Assembly (NCBI GenBank): GCA_023374045.1
Contig: CM041776.1
Location: 350,547,636 to 350,611,635 of the forward strand
DNA: 64,000 nt
Source: Limonium bicolor
Taxonomy: Eukaryota; Streptophyta; Magnoliopsida; Caryophyllales; Plumbaginaceae
Reading direction: 5' to 3'
The notes under the pieces are model-generated. The model did not search any database, was not told where the DNA came from, and saw only the letters and a program-made list of their open reading frames with translations. How positions within the stretch are numbered: position 1 is the first letter of the stretch; every line of letters begins with the position of its first letter. Shown one piece after another: positions 1 to 10,345 of the stretch. A program made the translations under genes and the position numbers.

Positions 1-1993
1 TAGTCACTACGTGGACTAACCAGGCCAAATTCCCAACTCAAATACAACAAACAATTACAATATCGGTCTGATAGGTCTATATACCGAGCACTACACAAAC
101 AACTATACAATCCATTCCTTGATCAATACGGCTCAAGGACAAAAACAACTTCAACTCCTTAATAACAAATCCAAAAACTATTTCCATACCTATACCGAGT
201 TTCTCAATACTCAAGTTGCCGTACATTCGGCTTACAAAAATCAACATTTAAAAACTTACAAACCTTCACTACATCAACTACCCATGCTTTCATAGCACCC
301 CGTCTACTCTGAACGGTGATCGGCTTCCATGTACCTGGAAAATAAAAATGGTGCCCCAAGGGGCTCAGCAAAATTGCTGCATATGACTTCCGCATACCCC
401 GCGTACTAGCGAGGGTACGCCGACTAATTGGTCGAGAGCATGTGATTCATTTTATTTAAATCAACAGGCATGCAACGTACATTATATGTACATTCACATA
501 ATCAAGGTTCGACATTGAACACAACACTAACACACATCAAAGGGTTAGTTCAATATATTCTTACTTAGGCTTGAAGGTTTCTACCTCACTATGCCTTACT
601 CAATTTCTCATTGTCGTACCCACTCTCTTGGGTACTCTTACTCATAATCTCAACAAGTTCTACAATACTCAACTCACTTCTCCACTCAAAAAACTCTCAA
701 GTACCTCCAGTCACAAATCAATTCTCAATACTCACGCACTCAAATCAATACTCCAATACTCAAGTTCCCAAATCAATACTCAATGCTCAAAGGCATCTTT
801 TAATTCTTAGCCATGACCTCCAGGCAGGGTCATACACAAGACCCACCACCGGGCTCACAAATATAAAAGGAGCTATGCATTTAGCTCCTCAAGTTCACAA
901 ATGTCCAGTTCTCTACCGGAGTACTCAAATTCCCAAAATTCCACTCTTGGAGTCATTTCATAATCTCAAGGATTAGCCTAGAGGTATCTCTCTCGATAAC
1001 ATCTATTGGCTTCGGGAATTCCTCAATGTCTAGTATTCTAAGTTTTAAGGTCTTATCCAACTTATCGAATACTCTCATGTTCGTGACATTGTTTGTGTTA
1101 GTCGGATCCTCTCATTGGGGTTCGACTATTACTCTAAGGGGTTTGGTGATCCCTTACCGTACTTTATATCTCTCAAGGTTCAAGTTTGAACACTCATTAA
1201 TCCTCTAAATAGAGGTTAGTTAATACTTCCACCATTATTAGTTTTGTGGATTAAGTCAATTCGGTTCTCTACTGTTATCGGGAGTTTACTAACTCCCGTA
1301 CATTTCTCTCACGTTCTCGTGAGTTCGTAGTTTGTGTTATCGTTGCTTGGTTCAATAGTTTTAGTGTGTTTCCACATTTTATTATTTCGCACTTGACCCA
1401 TCCTATGAGTCACTACTCAAACAAGACTCATCTACGAGTCGCACTACTAGGCACATTCACACTCAAGCAATTATCCACCATACACATTTCAAGAATTATA
1501 CAAACTTAAGTTCAATTCATAATCCAACAAGCACAAGCAAGTGCAAACATTTCGATTCGTGCATTTATCTTGTTAGGTGATCACACAATCAAACAAGCAC
1601 ATAAATCGGGGTAACCAAGTTAGGATACAGGGCATGAGGAAATAATACCTTTCACCGGGGTTAACTTTACCGGGTGTTCTCTCGTTCCTCGGTTCACACT
1701 TGTTCCTCGTGTCTTACTCTTGAACCACTATTTGCATGGCAAATGGTTCAATTAATATTAAGGAGTTACGGTAGGTACATAATTGCTACTCCCATACTTA
1801 CCCCATTATCCTGTTATTTCAGTTTAACTTAGTGTACTTAAACTCGCAACTTTCTCAATCACTCCTCAAACTTGTTCACACTTCTTATGACCTTTAATGG
1901 TCACCAAAAAACTCCTAAACATCATCTAAAAAAACCCATATCATTCAATCCCACATGTTTTAAAGCCTTAAAAACACTTTCTGTTTCTGGGGG

Positions 1994-2173
1994 TGGTCCG
2001 GGACCTGGTCCGGACCCTAGGTCCCGGACCAATACTGAAATCAGCTTTCGGCCTAAATTTACTAGTGGTCCGGGACTTGGTCCTGGACTTAAGTCCCAGA
2101 CCAATTCCTGCATTCACTATCGGCCTATTTTTGATGTGGTCCGGGACTTGGTACATATCCTAGGTCCCAGACC
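1994..2173. repeat. Hairpin-unit array in X1 (3 units)
   Basis: Three units of roughly 60 bases each contain GGTCCGGGAC followed by GTCCCGGACC or GTCCCAGACC, so each can fold into a GC-rich stem in an otherwise AT-rich LTR. The third unit is GGTCCGGGACTTGG ... CCTAGGTCCCAGACC. Arrays with the same architecture lie at a comparable LTR position in X2 (23235-23563) and X3 (27127-27520). Confidence 0.75.
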
Positions 2174-3654
2174 CTACTAAAAACTGCTACTTAGTGAATT
2201 TTTCAACCTCAAATCAACCCTTAATTCACCCCTAATCATTCCATAAACTTTCCACATGTTTCCTACGCAATTAAACACCTCAAAACATGCTCTAAACCAC
2301 TCTAAATCCTTGAGTTAATCCACCATCCAATTCTTGCCCGAATTCATAAATTTCAATTTCTCACATTTTGCATTTTGCACTCTTATGCATTTCTAACTTC
2401 TTCTTGCTTGTTTCTAACCTCCTACCACTCCACCAAATCATCATTGACCATAACCAATTCATTCTTAGACAATTACATTATCTAAACCGAAGCTCACTCT
2501 CCATTTCCATGACTATGAACATTAACTCATTTCTAGAATTTCTAAGTTATCACACCTCATCATGCTACAGATTTTTATCCCTCTCTTCCTAGTTCTCCTA
2601 ATACCAAGTCAAGGTTACCAATACACTCTACTCAACACTATAAACACCTAGGTTTCCCCAATTCACCAAGTCATCTTGAAACACTTATTTCCTACAGAAA
2701 TTTCGCCATAACCTTCCCATAAACCTAACATATCCCAATCCATCATTTCTCACCGATTTCATTCCTAATCTAGCCACACCCATGAAGGGTCCTACCAGAG
2801 CATAATATATTCTCAAAGTCCATCAACAACAACATAAGCACTAAACATAAAGTGCATGGCTCAAAGGCCCTTAATCCAAACAAATTTCTCAAATTCTCTC
2901 TAAAACCAAATACACACATTTTCCCACATATATTTCAATTTATAATTTGGGTTCATTAATTTATTTACCCATCCCATATCCTAAAGCAATTAAAACAAGG
3001 TTTAAGGTAGATTTTTACTTTGATCTTCCAAGTTTCTTTTCCATTCTCCTCTTCTCTCTTTCTTGATCCAAAATCGGCCAAGTGGGAATGGAGTTTCCAA
3101 ACTCCATCCCAACAGCCAAGAAAAACAAAATTCATTTAATTAATCTTCTAAACCCTTAGTAATACACTAATCCAACGAAGGGGCTTAAAGCACAAAATTC
3201 TAGGGTTTACCTTTAGAGATTTTCAAGAGAGGTTTTACCCTTTGATTCTAGGAGATGGTTCCACCACCATTATAAGGTTGAAATGGAGCTCCACAAAGAG
3301 AGAAAAACAGGGCATGAGAATGGGTAAAATCGGCTAGCACCAAAGATGGGGAAAAAGATGAGTTTTCTTGGAAATTTTTACCTTGGAAGAGAGAGGAAAC
3401 TCCAAGCTACCCATTGATGCCATTTTCTCCTCAAATGGGGAAAACCCATGGAGATGAACTTCTTCATTTTTGGATTTTGAAAAGAGAGAATTGTAGAGCT
3501 TGGTGAGAGGAAGAAGAATATGTATTTATTTTTGTGATTGGAGCTCTAATGGAGCTTGGGCAAGGCAAGGAAGGCTTGAGTAGCCATGGGAGAAGAAGAG
3601 AAATCGCTGCCATGGAGAAAGAAAGAGAGAACGGCAGGGAGGAAGAGATTAGTC

Positions 3655-3706
3655 TCTCTTTTTACTCTTTTCTTTTCTTTTTCTTTTCTTTCTTCTTCTT
3701 TTTCTA
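3655..3706 (+). repeat. Pyrimidine-rich (CT) tract in X1
   Basis: An almost pure C/T stretch built of TTTTCT and TTCTTT runs. X3 has a similar CT-rich tract at about 28270-28340, so it is a shared trait of this LTR family. No function can be assigned. Confidence 0.7.
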
Positions 3707-4275
3707 GCTTTTAATGTGTGTGAGGGGCTGTCTACTAATTAAAACCGGCCCACTATATATGTACCCGCTGGAGTGTTTTTCGTCTTTTACAGAAAACGCT
3801 CGTTTATTTACCCGGTTTAGCACTATTCACTAACTGGGCCCGTTTTCCGGAATTTTCTCGTTTATTTATTTTTAATGGTTATTAAGCTTCCATTAATTTT
3901 TAATTATAGTTATTTGGTGAACTATAATTTTTACGGGTTCATTTGACCACTTAAAGTCACGTTTTCAGCTTTTCTCGAAAACGTGCGCTTAAGCATTATT
4001 AGCGTTTTAATTCGTTTCATGGATTCGTTTTCTTCGGAAATAGTTTCCATATATTATTTAGGCATTATTAAGCCTTTAAGATCCATCCAATACCATTTTC
4101 AAGGTTGCATTCCTTTTAGGGTCACTTAACACTCAATTTAGTGTTTCTCGCTTTTTAAGCGTTTTTCTTGTTTCTTTTGGATTTATTCTTTTTACCAAAA
4201 TTCATTAGGCACTAATAGGCCCTCAATATCATATTATAGTAATTTAATCACCCTAATTAAGTTCGGGTTATTTCA

Positions 4276-4587
4276 ATGGGTGTCCTGAAGAAGAAAATGA
4301 AGAATCATCGTCACGTAGAGGGTAGTATTATAGAGGGCACTATCACAGAGGAAGTTGTAGACTTCTGCACCAATTACCTAGAAGGTGTCGATACCATTGG
4401 ACTTCCACGTTCTAGACACGAGGGCAGATTAAAGGGTGTTGGCACGGTTGGACGGAAACTGAAAAGAATTGACATAAACACTCTTAACAAAGCTCATTTA
4501 GTTGTGCTAAGTCATCTTGAAGATGTCGAACCATACTTTGATGAACACTTGTGCGTTTTAAAAATCACAATATCTAGACATGAGTGA
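4276..4587 (+). pseudogene. CACTA TNP2-type transposase, DUF4218-like C-terminal part
   Basis: The 103-codon frame has the hallmarks of the second half of DUF4218 in plant CACTA proteins: LKKKMKN, then VEGSIIEGTITEEVVDFC, then GLPRSRHEGRLKG, then AHLVVLSHLEDVEPYFDEH. The family normally has a MYPFERYM-like lead-in just upstream. Here that lead-in is replaced by the end of X1, so the first methionine is an internal residue rather than a start. A stop at 4585 ends the frame shortly before the DUF4216-like region. DUF4218 accompanies the TNP2 transposase domain; the catalytic domain itself is not in the window. Confidence 0.8.
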
Positions 4588-4599
4588 CAGTAGACTATA

Positions 4600-5276
4600 A
4601 AATGAGCAGATTAGGACATTTGTCAGATGGTTCAAAGACGGAGTGTTGTCCGATCAGTCCACGAATGTGCCTGAACTCATTAAAGTAGTTGTATTTGGAC
4701 CAAATCTGGATGTAATTTCTTTTAAGGGGTACGATGTCAACGGATTCACCTTTTTTCACAGAATGTCAGGATCACAAGTCAACAAATCATAACAGTGGCG
4801 TAGAGCTTGAAGCTTATCAAAACTTATATGACATTGGTGTTGTGGGTCACAGTCCAGCCTCAGTAAAACAATCATATTTCAGTGTTATACAAGACATCTG
4901 GGTATTGGACTACAACAGCTACGAAATGTGTGTTTTCCGCTGTAACTGGGTTAACAACAATCATGGCTACCGTGAGGAGGAGCATGGTATGAAACTGGTT
5001 GATCTGTCTATAGCTACTCCCATGGTTGACCCATTCGTTGTTGGGACAAAGGTTAAGCAGATATTTTATGTAACTGATCCCTGTAATCCTAGATGGTCTG
5101 TGGTGCTTAAAGGGAGAAGTGGAATGGTTGGTGTGGATGGTGTGGTTGATGAGGATGAGTATGATGTAGAAGATGAACCTCCAACTGTTCCTATTTCATT
5201 GGAAGAGGCTGAGGTCACAGGTCATCGTGAGTATATACGATCAGACCATAACGAGGGAATGTGGATTGAGAGATAA
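4600..5276 (+). pseudogene. CACTA TNP2-type protein, DUF4216-like region
   Basis: Translation from about 4600 gives a WFKDGVLSD ... VFGP ... GYDVNGFTFF segment and then, after a frameshift near 4760-4790, the longer frame 4734-5276. That frame contains NSGVELEAY, SYFSVIQDIWVLDY, CVFRCNWV, VDPFVVGTKVKQIFYVTDP and RWSVVLKG. This pattern (YYGVI..I..LDY, F.C.W, DPF..A....QVFYV.D) is typical of DUF4216, found C-terminal to TNP2/DUF4218 in plant CACTA transposons. An acidic tail follows. The ATG at 4734 lies inside the domain and is not a plausible native start. A likely intron (GTATGTAAGT ... TTGCAG, 5280-5397) follows directly. Confidence 0.78.
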
Positions 5277-5398
5277 TGGTGTATGTAAGTTATTACTATT
5301 AAAATTTATATGAAATTAACACTCTTTTATTTCTTGCTTGTATATGACCATTATGAAATGCTTAATTTAATTCAAATTTTCTTTCAATCCTTGCAGGC

Positions 5399-6406
5399 AT
5401 GGCTGATGAAGAGTTCGAGTTATTTTGCCACGAGTTCGAAGATGAGCAGCAAGGGGTACCGGTTCCTTCTACCAGTGCCGCTACTGCTGCTGGCCCTTGT
5501 ACAACTCTCACTACTGCTGCTGCTGGCCCATCTACATCTGCCGCTGCTGCTGCTGGCCCTTCTACAGCTCTCAATACTGCTGTTGGACCTTCCATGAGTG
5601 CACCTTCTACGAGTGCTACTTAGAGACCTAGAGGTAGAGGTCCGACCCGTGGGCTGAAGCTGTAGAAACCGGATGAGATCAGTCTTCTCTGGGACAAGTA
5701 CGGGAGGTATTGTAGGGGCAGCAGATCAGAGTTCGCTAGTATGCTAGAGACTCTGTCCAGATCACATTGCTGCATCAACCACAAATGGCCACAAGTCCCG
5801 AAAGAAGTTAAGGAGACCATCTGGAAGAAGGTGCAAGAATGATACAAGATCCCAGATGAAGTGAAGAAGACCATTCTTTCTGTGGTGGGCGGCAAAGCTA
5901 AATCATTCCGCCACTACTTGGTGGATAACTGGATCACCAGGGTGCCCCCACGCGAGCCTCCGCCGTATGTCGGGTACAACGGCATGATTACTGAAGAGGA
6001 GTGGAAGGAGTTCGTTGAGCAGCACTCCACCCCCGAGTCCAGGGTATGTTTGTGTGTACTATTTAAGATTTAATGCTCATAATGATGTATCCCTAATTTT
6101 CTGTTGTATTGTCTTAACACGAAAGACAAGAACAAGCACGGCAAAACCGTGAAGCTAATCTCCACCCCACACCATGGGACGAAGGTGATATGTGGGCAGC
6201 CTCGATGGATGGAAAGAAGCTGGTTTGCTGATGCAGAGGAACGAGGATGGCAGTGAATGCCTGATCGAGGATTTCTTTGAGGCGAGGAGGGTGCCGATGT
6301 TCATACTGGGACGCCAACAACAACCAGCGAAGGTCAAAGGATATTTCATCATGCTGAGACGGAACAACTGGCCAACCAAATTATATGTGTTTGAAAGTAG
6401 CTATTA
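5399..6406 (+). pseudogene. CACTA second protein, Transposase_24 (Ptta/En/Spm)-like
   Basis: After an AG at 5397-5398 a frame opens with MADEEFELF and an Ala/Gly/Pro/Ser/Thr-rich low-complexity stretch, followed by RGRGPTRGLKL. Past in-frame stops at 5621 and 5665 comes a globular part with DEISLLWDKYGRYCRG, WPQVPKEVKETIWKKV and KSFRHYLVDNWI. A probable intron (about 6042-6123) separates it from a part with GRRRYVGSLDGWKEA and FEARRVPMF. This order resembles plant Ptta/En/Spm-family transposases (Transposase_24). The low-complexity head is repeat-expanded (GPST and TAAAG units). Stops and at least one frameshift make it non-functional. Confidence 0.65.
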
Positions 6407-6642
6407 AATAATTTACTTATATAGTCAAGTGTTTGTTGATCTTAAATTTAGTGCTAACTTCTTTGACAATTGGACATTATGAAGCTGCACAGAGAGGAGA
6501 AGTAGACATACACGCTCCTCCTTCTTAAGACGACGCTCTCAATCAAGCGCTTGGGAAGAAGGATCACCCGGGGAGTGTTAAAGGATTTGGGGGAGAAGTA
6601 CATTAGAAGCACGTATTCCTGCCATCTGCTAGGAAGGGTCAG

Positions 6643-6868
6643 ATGAATGCTGCTGACGTCGAGGCGATGGTAGATCGTATATTCGCTGCTGAGTGCCAAG
6701 CTAATGAGGAGAAACTGGCTGTTGAGCACCGGGCTTACGAGGAGAGGCTGCAGCAAGCGTTGGATGCGATCGCACATGCGACTACTCAGCAGCAGCATGA
6801 TCCTCCTCGACCGTCTTCCTCGTCCAGTTGTGCTCCGGCCGCTGACCCGTACCCGCTTGCCAACATCC
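6643..6868 (+). pseudogene. CACTA second protein, coiled-coil exon
   Basis: An open stretch of about 75 codons containing VEAMVDRIFAAECQANEEKL and EERLQQALDAIAH, rich in Glu, Ala, Gln and Leu and likely helical, ending in a Ser/Pro-rich linker. It runs to a GTTAGC candidate donor at 6869. It lies where plant Transposase_24-type proteins usually have a helical, Gln-rich linker. It is an internal exon of the decayed gene rather than a separate protein. Confidence 0.5.
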
Positions 6869-6997
6869 AGGTTAGCTTTGTTTAACTATTTTTCTCCTTG
6901 AATAAAGTCCTTTAAATAGTATTAGATTGGACTCACTTATTTATTTCACGTATTATCTATGTTTATTAAAGGAGAAAAAAATGTCGTCTCTAAATAC

Positions 6998-7560
6998 CAT
7001 TAGACGAGCACCCTGTAGATGTGGCCTACGGGATGGTGTTGCCATCAGGTCCACTCATGCTCATCAATTTTGTACGTCTACCCGCATTCTACGTGCGTGT
7101 GACCTTGGACCTGATAATTGATGGATTTGAGAATGCATACCTTCCAATGGCGTTTGACAACAAATGCATGCTGATTGAAGCGAAGGGGGACATATTGCCC
7201 TAGCCAGCATGTTATATTGTTGACACTGATGAGGTAAGACTGTGTGACAACCATTTAGTATCTAATAAAATCCATTATTTAGCACTAAGTGTCTAATATA
7301 ATCCATTATGGATCCCTGAGCTTCCTCGCCGTGTATCCTGGCCCAGAGAAGAAGAGATCAGCGCGCCGGCGGATCCTGTTAGAAGTACAAGGGTATGTTC
7401 TAGATAAATGTTTAATGTTACTATAATAATCAATTAGTAATTATCTTTACATTTATGCTTTATTATTTGTGTGTGAAGGGTAAGAATCCAGTGACTCGGG
7501 GTGTGAAAAGTAAGAATCCAGCGCCTGTCCGGGCTCGCACCAGGACTTCTGAGGCGTCTA
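6998..7560 (+). pseudogene. CACTA second protein, C-terminal domain (DUF8039-like) and tail
   Basis: A frame at about 7015-7230 contains VAYGMVLPSGPLMLINFV, VRVTLDLIIDGFENAYLPM and an IEAKGDILP..P segment. This resembles the small C-terminal domain of plant En/Spm second proteins, where a VSVD..V.G.....LP core is followed by G..I.WPK. The usual Trp is a stop here (7201). GTAAGA and GTATGT at about 7232 and 7392 look like intron donors. A last basic exon with repeated KNP and RARTRTSEAST ends near GTAAGT at 7564, just before LARD1. The domain name is from memory and not searched. Confidence 0.5.
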
Positions 7561-8313
7561 CAAGTAAGTTCTTGTGGAGGGTGATTTTTCGGTATGAGGG
7601 GGGTCTATGCAAATATGGTCTGACTGAAAAGTCAAGTTCCTAGAAATATGCCATTCTGTGGAGGGTGAAAACCCATTATTCTGGCATCCCTCAAATACCT
7701 ACTACATCGTCCGTCTTTCCCAGAAAGCATAAAGGGGAGTGCAAGTGTGCACTACACCCGCTCTCAATGGGCTCCACGCGGACTTATGCCTCTATAAGGC
7801 GGATTTGACTAGAGTCGCCACCTAGTTTGACCTAAGATACTAGGAAGGAAGGGAAGGAGGGTTCTAAGAACCGTTGGTTAACTCTGAAGTTGTGGATAAG
7901 ATTTATCTGGTCATGTCAAAGATTCTATGTGGGTTCGCACTGGGTTACACCCCTTAGAAGTGGCAACAACCACGACTTCGGATTGGTGCCCGAGGAAACC
8001 TCGGTCTCCAATTGTCGGGATTGCCTTCTTTCAAAACCTTATTAGAGAGATTCAGTTAAAGCCGAAGGATAGGATTTGGACGGGAAGAGAGAGAGTGGAT
8101 GAGGCAAGCTTTTTTGTCAAGCTAGCGCCAAGAAGAGGAATTAGTGATGTCGGATGAGTATAGAATGAAGAATTGGGAAAAGTCCGAGGTGGAATGAATA
8201 GACAAGACTTGAAGTCTGATGGTTTGAGTTTGTGGGAGCCGAAGAAGGTTTGAGTGTTTTGAGAGATACGAGAGTCACCTTAGATGGGGAAAAAGGGTTT
8301 TTTTGTTTGAAAT

Positions 8314-8381
8314 GGGGTCGCACCCTGTGTGGGTTGCCTACGTACTCAACTCACTGTTGAGATCAGACCTTACGTAGTTCA
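8314..8381. repeat. TACGTA palindrome block, LTR copy (LARD1)
   Basis: The core reads GGTCGCACCCTG, a short variable part, GGGTTGCCTACGTACTCAA, a short loop, TTGAGATCAGACC and TACGTAGTTC. The two halves can pair (CTACGTA with TACGTAG, CTCAA with TTGAG). The same block recurs at 15109-15171 inside the element, and at 46988-47052 and 53916-53980 in LARD2. Similar TACGTAGGCA-containing sequences are, from memory, common in plant Tat/Ogre-lineage LTR elements. Confidence 0.75.
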
Positions 8382-8439
8382 CGGATTTTGGGGTTTTGGA
8401 AGTTTTGAAGGGTTTGAAGTTTTGGGTATGAGAGATTAG

Positions 8440-8590
8440 TCTGTGAGACGCTCGGGTCTATGAGACGGTTGGGATGGGATGGGATGTCAAGGCCTGTGAG
8501 ACGCTCGGGTCTGTGAGACGCTTGAATCTTAAAATGGTGGAGAAATTGAGATGTTCGAGTCTGTGAGGCGCTCGAGCCTGTGAGACGTTA
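8440..8590. repeat. GTGAGACGCTC minisatellite in LARD1 LTR
   Basis: A degenerate short repeat with core TCTGTGAGACGCTCGGG occurs about six times, sometimes as TATGAGACG. LARD2 has a longer version at about 47155-47365. No coding meaning. Confidence 0.7.
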
Positions 8591-9114
8591 GAAGTTAGAG
8601 AGGAGTTAGGATTAGGGAGAGATTCGAGTTTGAGGCAATTTGGAGTTTGAATGGTGATTTGAGTATGAAGTGTCTTGGGGTTTTGAAGATGATTTGAGTA
8701 TGTGAGGCAATGGGAATTTGGGAGAGATCCTGGGTTTTTTGGGTTCGAGGTTCGAAAAGAGTTGAGGTTTTGGGATATTTCGGGATTTGAAATGAGATGA
8801 TGATGGGTTGAGTTGTTTGGAGGAATGATTGTCAAAATCGTCTCTCTTAAAGTTTAAAACCGAAAAGTCATTTTTGTTGTAAAAGAGCGGATAATCCCGA
8901 GGGATTACCCTATGTACCCCCTCGAACACGACACTTAATTAATGGTAAGTGCCGAGGCTCGAAAGATGGGGCAATGAATTTATGTCGAAAAATAGGATTT
9001 AGAGAGAAACACCATGAATGAGATGTTCTCGGTCAGACCCTAATAACGTCTCTAACTCCCGGGTTTTAAAACGTTAAAAACCGAAAACCTTGAAATCGAG
9101 CGGAAGGGAGTTAG

Positions 9115-9280
9115 ACGATTCTAAAATCCCGGCTGCAACTAGGAAGGCTGTTACATCCCTAGCACCCCGCCTTGTAAAAATCTAGGCTGCAATTAGGGGA
9201 GATTTGTCACCCTAATGCCCCGCCTAAAGAGATCCAGACTGCGACAAGGGATGTTACGACCCCAGTGCCCCGCCTTGGAT
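9115..9280. repeat. Three tandem ~55-bp units in LARD1 LTR
   Basis: Each unit reads roughly GGCTGCAACTAGG, a 10-15 base spacer, CCCTAGCACCCCGCCTT. In unit 1 CTAGG faces CCTAG; in unit 2 ATTAGGG faces CCCTAAT, so the pairing is preserved despite base changes. Unit 3 is more decayed. Confidence 0.65.
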
Positions 9281-9779
9281 TTTTATTTGGAGGAGAAACA
9301 AGTAATGTCTAACTAGGAAGAAAACGTTCTTTGAAGGTGTTAGACATCCTATGTTCCCCGAAAACAATTTATTTTGGGTTTGAAAACTAAGTTAGGAAAC
9401 TTGTGAAGTTGTTCGGAATTCTCGATGAAGAAACACTGATTTTGAGAAATGATTTTAGGAGAAAACTTTCTGTATATGTGAGAAGAACTTTCTGCGTTTG
9501 AGAAGAGTTTTCTGTGATGTGAGAAGAGTTTTTCCTTTAAAATTCCACAAAATGGTTTCTTTTGAAAACTTGATGAAGTTTGAATAAAATGATCGTTGAA
9601 ATTTGAGGAGAGAGATTTCTGAGTTTGAAATTTGACCAGAATTTACAAGTTGAGTTTGAATTGGATGAATTGAATTCGAGTTGAATGGAATTGGACTGAA
9701 TTGAAATGAGTTGGGTTTGAATTGGGTTGATTTGAATTCGGGTTGGGGTTGAAAAACAAATCGGGTCAAAGTTAGACCG

Positions 9780-10345
9780 GGTCAAAGTTGGATTAGGTCA
9801 AAGTTGAGATTGGTCAAAGTCAAAGTTCAGATTGGTCAAAGTTGGACCAAGTCAAAGTCAAAGGTCAGGTTGGTCAAAGTTAGACCAAGTCAAAGTTTGG
9901 ATTGGTCAAAGCTGGACCGAATGGGCTTGATGGGCCAAATGGGCTTAGTGGGCCGAATGGGCTTGATGGCCTTGTTTGGGCTTAGTGGGCCGAATGGGCT
10001 TGATGGCCTTGTTTGGGCTTTGGCCTCGAAATGGGCTGGGGCCTTGAAATGGGATTTATGAACTGTGGGCTGAAGTGGGTTTTGAATTGGGCCTCAGAGT
10101 GGCCTTTTGATTTGGGCTAAAGTGGGATGTGAATTGGGCCTTGGAATTAAATTGGGCCCGTTCTGGGCTTTGTTGGAAATTGGGTTGAAATTTGGACCTT
10201 ATTTAGAGTTGGGCCGAAAGAAAAGGGCCTTGCTGGAAGTTGGGCCAAAATTGGGCCTTGTTTGGATTTGGCTGAAGTGGCCCCTTTTTTATGTGGGCTT
10301 TATTTGTGATTGGGCTGAAAAAATGTTGTTGGGCTGAAAAAATGT
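9780..10345. repeat. GGTCAAAGT and GGGCTTGATGGGCC microrepeats
   Basis: The first part (to about 9915) iterates TTGGTCAAAGT and AAGTCAAAGT, with GGACC interspersed. The second part iterates GGGCTTGATGGGCC, GGGCCTTG and GAAATGGGC. The open frames here (for example 9804-10061 and 10107-10337) are a by-product of the repeat and have repeat-biased composition, so they are not called as genes. Confidence 0.75.

Larger units (their letters stand above)
1..4275 (+). mobile_element. Family X LTR-like unit, copy X1 (5' end outside window)
   Basis: This unit has no coding capacity. It aligns by eye with X4 from 30594 and with X3, so only about 110 bases of its 5' end appear to be missing. It ends at 4275 with GGGTTATTTCA, like the GGGGTATTTCA ends of X3 and the Y units, whose starts read TGTAACACCCC. 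TG...CA ends and 5-bp target duplications in sister copies fit a long solo LTR, probably Ty3/gypsy because many plant gypsy LTRs start TGTAACACCC. It sits inside a CACTA gene: the bases after 4275 resume in the middle of a DUF4218-like reading frame. Its landmarks are a conserved GGGGCTCAGCA / TACCCCGCG block near 365-420, a hairpin array at 1994-2173 and a pyrimidine tract near 3655-3706. Confidence 0.75.
4276..7572 (+). mobile_element. CACTA (En/Spm) DNA transposon remnant
   Basis: A decayed fragment of a plant CACTA transposon. It carries, in order, a DUF4218-like segment, a DUF4216-like segment, a second-protein region of the plant Ptta/En/Spm transposase kind, and a C-terminal domain. 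Exons are separated by short AT-rich introns with recognisable GT...AG borders. No CACTA terminal inverted repeat is visible: the left part is cut by X1 at 4275 and the right part by LARD1 at 7573. Several frameshifts and stops show it is dead. The domain order TNP2-type protein, then Transposase_24-type protein matches plant CACTA elements. Confidence 0.8.

Noticed and set aside
5362..5595. Minus-strand frame rich in VEGPAA residues
   Set aside because: It is the antisense shadow of the Ala/Gly/Pro/Ser low-complexity head of the CACTA second protein.
9804..10337. Two plus-strand frames of 85 and 76 codons
   Set aside because: They follow the GGTCAAAGT and GGGCTTGATGGGCC microrepeats; composition is repeat-driven and not shared with LARD2.
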